Assembly (NCBI RefSeq): GCF_019021925.1
Contig: NZ_CP058990.1
Coordinates: 3,064,001-3,128,000, forward strand
Direction: 5' to 3'
Length of the DNA stretch: 64,000 bases
From: Cellulophaga sp. HaHaR_3_176
Lineage (GTDB): Bacteria > Bacteroidota > Bacteroidia > Flavobacteriales > Flavobacteriaceae
This document shows positions 60,685-64,000 of the stretch, one piece after another (the first letter of the stretch is position 1; the number at the start of each line of letters is the position of its first letter). The notes beneath the pieces were generated by a model. It made no database searches, was not told the DNA's origin, and worked only from the letters and a program-made list of their open reading frames with translations. The position numbers were made by a program, and so were the translations under genes.

Positions 60685-61662
60685 ATGCTACAAGTTTCAA
60701 ATCTTTCTTTTTCATATGGTAAGAAAGCTGTTCTTCAAAATATAAAAATAACAGCGGCTAAAGGAGCACATATTTCTATAATTGGCGAAAGTGGCTGTGG
60801 TAAAAGCACCTTATTGAAATTAATATATGGTATTCTTCAACCTAATGAAGGAACAATATTTTGGGGTGAGAATCAAATTTTAGGACCTGATTTTAATTTA
60901 GTTCCTGGCGAAAAATTCATGAAATATCTTTCGCAAGATTTTGATTTGATGCCATTTATTACCGTTGAAGAAAACGTAAGTCAATTTTTATCTGTTTTTT
61001 ATCCTGATGAGTTAAATGAAAGAACTCAGGAGCTTTTAGAAATGATTGAAATGACCGATTTCGCAAAAACTAAAGTTCAGTTTTTAAGTGGTGGTCAACA
61101 ACAAAGAGTTGCTTTAGCAAGAGTACTCGCTCAAAAACCTGAAATTTTATTATTAGATGAGCCTTTTAGTCATATCGATAATTCTAGAAAAAATAGCCTG
61201 CGTAGAAATTTATTTAACTATTTAAAAGAAGAAGATATTACATGTATTGTAGCTTCACATGACACCAATGATATTTTAGGTTTTGCTGATGAAATAATTG
61301 TAATAAAAGATCATACAATTTTTGCTAAAAACACACCTGAAACCCTTTACAATTTTCCTAAAAATAAATATATTGCCTCTTTATTTGGTGAGGTTAACTT
61401 AATACCAATGTCTATTTTAAAGCCATATGCTCACTTAGATAAATCTATTTTAATTTATCCTAATGAGATGCATATTGCAGAAAAAAAAGGACTTAAAGTA
61501 ACTGTAAAAAGCATTTACTTTAAAGGCGCTCATTATTTAAATGAAGCAGAGCATGTTGATGGCTATCCGATTTTATTTAATTCATCTAAAAAAATGAATA
61601 TTGGTGCTGTTGTTTTCTTAAATATCGCCTTAGAAACTATAAACAATAGAATAAAAGACTGA
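60685..61662 (+). CDS. ABC transporter ATP-binding protein
   Basis: A 325-residue ATPase subunit. Walker A is GESGCGKST (36-44), the Q-loop is YLSQDFDLMPF, the signature is LSGGQQQRVALARVLA, Walker B is ILLLDEPFSHID and the switch histidine is in CIVASHDTND. About 80 residues after the nucleotide-binding domain resemble the regulatory TOBE-like end of import ATPases (FKGAHYLNEAEHVDGYPILF). No permease gene is adjacent, so its membrane partner is unknown. arfB starts one base after its stop. Confidence 0.9.
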   Translation: MLQVSNLSFSYGKKAVLQNIKITAAKGAHISIIGESGCGKSTLLKLIYGILQPNEGTIFWGENQILGPDFNLVPGEKFMKYLSQDFDLMPFITVEENVSQFLSVFYPDELNERTQELLEMIEMTDFAKTKVQFLSGGQQQRVALARVLAQKPEILLLDEPFSHIDNSRKNSLRRNLFNYLKEEDITCIVASHDTNDILGFADEIIVIKDHTIFAKNTPETLYNFPKNKYIASLFGEVNLIPMSILKPYAHLDKSILIYPNEMHIAEKKGLKVTVKSIYFKGAHYLNEAEHVDGYPILFNSSKKMNIGAVVFLNIALETINNRIKD

Positions 61663-61663
61663 T

Positions 61664-62065
61664 TTGAACAAAGAAACCATCGTACAAGAATTACAATTTA
61701 AGGCTGTTAAAAGTAGTGGTGCTGGTGGGCAGCATGTAAATAAGGTTTCTACAAAAATTGAACTTGTATTTGATGTTCCTAACTCAAAAGCATTATCTGA
61801 TGTTGAAAAAGATAAGATATACCTAAAAATTAGCAATAGACTTACTAAGGACAATATTTTGCAATTGCAATGCGACGAAAGTAGAAGTCAGCATAAAAAC
61901 AAAGATTTAGCAATTAAGCGCTTTTTAGAGCTTATTATAACCGCTTTAAAAGCACCTAAAAAGAGACGAAAAACTAAACCTTCAAAATCTTCAATTGAAA
62001 AAAGGTTAAAGTCAAAAAAGAAAGCTGCAGAAAAAAAAGTAAACAGAAGTAAGCCTAGCTGGTAA
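61664..62065 (+). CDS. arfB: Alternative ribosome-rescue factor / peptidyl-tRNA hydrolase
   Basis: A 133-residue codon-independent release factor (ArfB/YaeJ) that frees ribosomes stalled without a stop codon. The catalytic GGQ is in SSGAGGQHVNKVSTKIEL (about 20-25). The basic tail that enters the mRNA channel is KKRRKTKPSKSSIEKRLKSK and beyond. The start is TTG, one base after the ABC ATPase stop; no earlier ATG fits. Cotranscription with the ATPase is nearly certain but the functional link is unknown. Confidence 0.93.
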   Translation: MNKETIVQELQFKAVKSSGAGGQHVNKVSTKIELVFDVPNSKALSDVEKDKIYLKISNRLTKDNILQLQCDESRSQHKNKDLAIKRFLELIITALKAPKKRRKTKPSKSSIEKRLKSKKKAAEKKVNRSKPSW

Positions 62066-62142
62066 GCTTTATTCTTTGTTTGTTTTTAAATGAATTATAA
62101 ATCTAAAGTTTATGTATTTTTATATTTCTAATAGGATATGAA

Positions 62143-62661
62143 ATGAAAAAAATTAGCGTATTTCTTTTACTGAGCTTAATATTTGCTTTTACATCTTGCG
62201 ATGATAAAAAAGAAATAAGCTCTGTAAGCCCTATTAATTGGGAAAGTAGAACTCTTACAAATAGCTTATCAGATTCTTTAGTTAGTGGCAACACATACTT
62301 ATCTATCTATTCTCAAATTTATAGCCTGTCTGAGCATCTAACACATGACCTTACCGCAACTGTAAGCATTAGAAATACAAACAGAAAAGATTCTATTTAT
62401 ATTACAAATGCCTCTTATTTTAATACTGAAGGGCATTTAATTAGAAACTACATTAAAAAACCAATCTACTTAAAGCCTTTAGAGACAGTTTCAATTGTTA
62501 TTGATGAAAAAGATAAAGAGGGCGGAACTGGTGCTAATTTTATTTTTGATTGGAAAATTAAACCGAAAACTCATAAACCTTTTTTTGAAGGAATAATGAT
62601 TTCTACTTCTGGTCAACAAGGTTTATCTTTTACAACTGAAGGTAAAAATTATGAGAATTAA
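62143..62661 (+). CDS. DUF3124 lipoprotein
   Basis: A 172-residue lipoprotein (signal ending FAFTSC, Cys about 19). The mature part matches the DUF3124 pattern: YLSIYSQIYSLSEHLTHDLT, ATVSIRNTNRKDSIYITNAS, YFNTEGHLIRNYIKKPIYL and the closing DEKDKEGGTGANFIFDW. It is a beta-sandwich-type extracytoplasmic protein of unknown role. A near-consensus -7 box (TATATTTC) lies just upstream. It stands alone on the plus strand before the FKBP gene. Confidence 0.88.
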   Translation: MKKISVFLLLSLIFAFTSCDDKKEISSVSPINWESRTLTNSLSDSLVSGNTYLSIYSQIYSLSEHLTHDLTATVSIRNTNRKDSIYITNASYFNTEGHLIRNYIKKPIYLKPLETVSIVIDEKDKEGGTGANFIFDWKIKPKTHKPFFEGIMISTSGQQGLSFTTEGKNYEN

Positions 62662-62701
62662 TACTGTGTTAATCCTCATATAACAAAAACTACTATTTGT
62701 T

Positions 62702-62709
62702 TATATTTG
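62702..62709 (+). promoter_or_regulatory. -7 box for the FKBP lipoprotein gene
   Basis: TATATTTG is a full TAnnTTTG match, 23 bases before the ATG at 62733. It supports that start over an in-frame ATG at 62697, which lies upstream of the box. Confidence 0.55.
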
Positions 62710-62732
62710 TATTTGATTTAAAAAAACGATTT

Positions 62733-63200
62733 ATGAAGAATGCCCTATTGATGGTATTAGCTTTTGTAGTTTTCTCTTCTTGTAGTAATGACAAAAAGAG
62801 TGAAAGCATTAGTGTTGATACTCCTGAACAGAACGAAGCAGATATAGTTGCTTATATTGCTGCTAATGATTTAGATGCAATAAGAAGTGAAAGTGGATTA
62901 TACTATGTAATCGACGAATTAGGAGAGGGTACACAACCTAATGCTAGTTCTGATGTTACTGTTGCTTACAAAGGCTACTTTTTAGATGGTAGTGTTTTCG
63001 ATCAAAGCGATGCAAGTGGACTTACATTTCCACTTAGTGGAGTTATAGCTGGCTGGACAGAAGGTATTGCTTATTTTAAAGAAGGAGGTAGTGGTATGTT
63101 ATTAATACCTGCTCAACTAGGTTATGGCACCTCTGGAAGAGGATCTATACCTGGCGGTTCAGTTCTACTTTTTGATATTAACCTTATTGAGGTAAAATAA
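62733..63200 (+). CDS. FKBP-type peptidyl-prolyl isomerase lipoprotein
   Basis: A 155-residue lipoprotein that speeds proline isomerisation during folding in the periplasm. The signal ends VVFSSC (Cys about 17 from the chosen start). The FKBP domain shows VTVAYKGYFLDGSVFDQS, FPLSGVIAGWTEGIAYFKEG, LIPAQLGYGTSGRGSIPGGS and LLFDINLIEV, with the usual hydrophobic pocket residues. An upstream ATG at 62697 would add 12 residues before the signal peptide and lies ahead of the promoter box, so I reject it. Confidence 0.95.
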   Translation: MKNALLMVLAFVVFSSCSNDKKSESISVDTPEQNEADIVAYIAANDLDAIRSESGLYYVIDELGEGTQPNASSDVTVAYKGYFLDGSVFDQSDASGLTFPLSGVIAGWTEGIAYFKEGGSGMLLIPAQLGYGTSGRGSIPGGSVLLFDINLIEVK

Positions 63201-63208
63201 TATAATTA

Positions 63209-63242
63209 GAAATTCTCTAATCAAGAAGATTAGAGAATTTCT
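63209..63242. terminator. Hairpin between the FKBP and GreA-like genes
   Basis: GAAATTCTCTAATC and GATTAGAGAATTTC form a 14-pair stem with a 6-base loop between convergent genes. It overlaps the end of the GreA-like gene. The T-tract on either side is short, so efficiency is uncertain. Confidence 0.6.
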
Positions 63243-63688
63243 TCAATTTTTATAGCATTACCATTAAAACTTACTGTAGATCCATTTTCTTTTCCTTGTA
63301 AAAGTCTTCCAATTGGGGTTTCTTTAGAAATACAATACACCTCCAAACCATCTTTTTTAAATTGGCCAGCAGAAATTGCTACAAAGTAATTTGCCATTGA
63401 AGTTTTTACTAAATTACCTGACCCAACAGTATTCGAATGGGTTTCAATATTCACAAGCTTTATAGCTTTCAACATCTTTTCCGCATCTGCTAATTGCGTC
63501 CCTGCTTTTTCGATTTCTAATTGCGTCATCGCTCTACCTGTCTCATGCTTATCACCTGCACTACTTTTTGTTTCGCTTAGTAATGCATCATTCAGTTCTT
63601 TAATTCCTTTACTAATACGCTCTACTCGATGTATTGCAAAATTTTTACAAAAATCAAACAACTCCTTTTTTATATTTTCTGTATCCAT
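63230..63688 (-). CDS. GreA/GreB C-terminal-domain-like protein
   Basis: A 152-residue protein. The N-terminal half is a helical, coiled-coil-like stretch (RVERISKGIKELNDALL to IEKAGTQLADAEKMLKAI). The C-terminal half has the FKBP-like end of the transcript-cleavage factors: CISKETPIGRLLQGKENGST. The acidic tip pair of GreA (D and E between two helices) is not clear, although AGDKHETG resembles the GDxxEN-type tip sequence. It may bind the secondary channel of RNA polymerase. Its gene begins five bases after the oxidoreductase stop. Confidence 0.8.
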   Translation of the reverse strand: MDTENIKKELFDFCKNFAIHRVERISKGIKELNDALLSETKSSAGDKHETGRAMTQLEIEKAGTQLADAEKMLKAIKLVNIETHSNTVGSGNLVKTSMANYFVAISAGQFKKDGLEVYCISKETPIGRLLQGKENGSTVSFNGNAIKIEEIL

Positions 63689-63693
63689 AAAAA

Positions 63694-64000
63694 CTAAAAT
63701 AAATCTGCTACATCTTTACCAATTGTACTACCTATTGCAATACCCATCCCTCCAAGTCTAACACCACAATATATATGGTTCGAAAGTTGTTTAACAATAG
63801 GCTTTTTTTGTTTTCCCATGCCCATTATTCCACTCCATCGGAGTTCAACCTCAAAAAAAACATCTGGCAAAATTACATCTTTTAAAAGTTGTTCTAATTT
63901 ATTTTGAACAACACTTGTTTCTCCAAAAAAAGTTGTCTCTTCTGTTTTAAAATCTAAATTTCTTCCACCTCCAAAAAGCACCCTATCCTCTATGTTTCTA
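63694..64000 (-). CDS. C-terminal part of an FAD-dependent oxidoreductase (DAO family), cut by the window edge
   Basis: About 102 residues are visible, with the frame open to the window end. The segment RVLFGGGRNLDF is typical of the late part of D-amino-acid-oxidase-type flavoproteins. The C-terminal VELRWSGIMGMGKQKKPIVK and GVRLGGMGIAIGSTIGKDVA form the FAD-proximal end, in which G-x-G-G-x-G contacts the cofactor. The GTG at 63981 is internal, not the true start. Substrate unknown. Confidence 0.85.
   Translation of the reverse strand, partial: RNIEDRVLFGGGRNLDFKTEETTFFGETSVVQNKLEQLLKDVILPDVFFEVELRWSGIMGMGKQKKPIVKQLSNHIYCGVRLGGMGIAIGSTIGKDVADLF

Noticed and set aside
63230..63688. Label as 3-oxoacyl-ACP synthase, sometimes attached to such proteins
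   Set aside because: The sequence lacks the thiolase fold and active-site cysteine. The C-terminal pattern SKETPIGRLLQGK is that of GreA/GreB.
63694..63981. GTG at 63981 as the start of a 95-residue gene
   Set aside because: The frame stays open to the window edge and the residues before the GTG (RNIEDR) continue a DAO-type strand, so this is the end of a longer gene.

Overview
The window is a low-GC chromosomal segment from a marine-type member of the Flavobacteriaceae (Bacteroidota). The evidence is direct. There is an ECF sigma/FecR/STN-SusC/SusD uptake locus. There is an IPExxxVDY protein beside pyruvate kinase, an OmpA porin with thrombospondin type-3 repeats, and promoters of the Bacteroidota type (TTG, about 19 bases, TAnnTTTG). 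Shine-Dalgarno sequences are weak. No phage, insertion sequence or CRISPR array is visible.

Layout. Positions 1-9.7 kb hold a cut-off gene, a TetR regulator and the leftward run acpP-fabF-rnc-IPExxxVDY-pyk. The rightward genes purN-rnhA and a PfkB kinase followed by a large PurF-type amidotransferase come next. The 777-base gap at 9.74-10.52 kb carries three tandem copies of a small RNA gene of about 70 nt, each with its own terminator; this is the most unusual element in the window. Positions 10.5-19.8 kb hold a superoxide dismutase and an AddA/AddB-like repair nuclease pair split by kbl and ompA. Positions 19.8-28.6 kb hold a secreted phosphoinositide phospholipase C and an SDR on one strand. 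Divergent from them is a complete trans-envelope-regulated SusCD locus.

Positions 28.7-39.6 kb form a run of ten closely spaced leftward genes. A Crp/Fnr-type regulator stands at the promoter end. It is followed by a membrane protein, a CRTAC1-type repeat protein, two small cysteine-bearing proteins and a 1172-residue outer-membrane barrel protein with a degenerate phosphatase domain. A Rieske-glutamate synthase fusion, an unknown protein, an NAD(P)H-hydrate epimerase and a DUF5706/PycTM-type membrane protein complete the run. No nucleotide cyclase is present. Positions 39.6-42.9 kb hold a gene relic, a lipoprotein pair (a beta-propeller with a CxCC motif and a TlpA thioredoxin), and a universal stress protein read straight into tRNA-Ala(GGC).

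Positions 42.9-64 kb are mainly housekeeping. They include GNAT and MATE genes, an enoyl-CoA hydratase, QueD, LpxH and an MFS transporter. RecJ, a divergent OsmC/AhpD-like pair, RsmI, thymidine kinase with alanine racemase, MscL and Asd follow. The stretch ends with a prolyl oligopeptidase, an ABC ATPase with ArfB, an FKBP lipoprotein, a GreA-like protein and the end of an FAD oxidoreductase. Several transcription units end in strong bidirectional hairpins shared by convergent genes. All functional statements rest on reading motifs and on family knowledge; no database search was possible.
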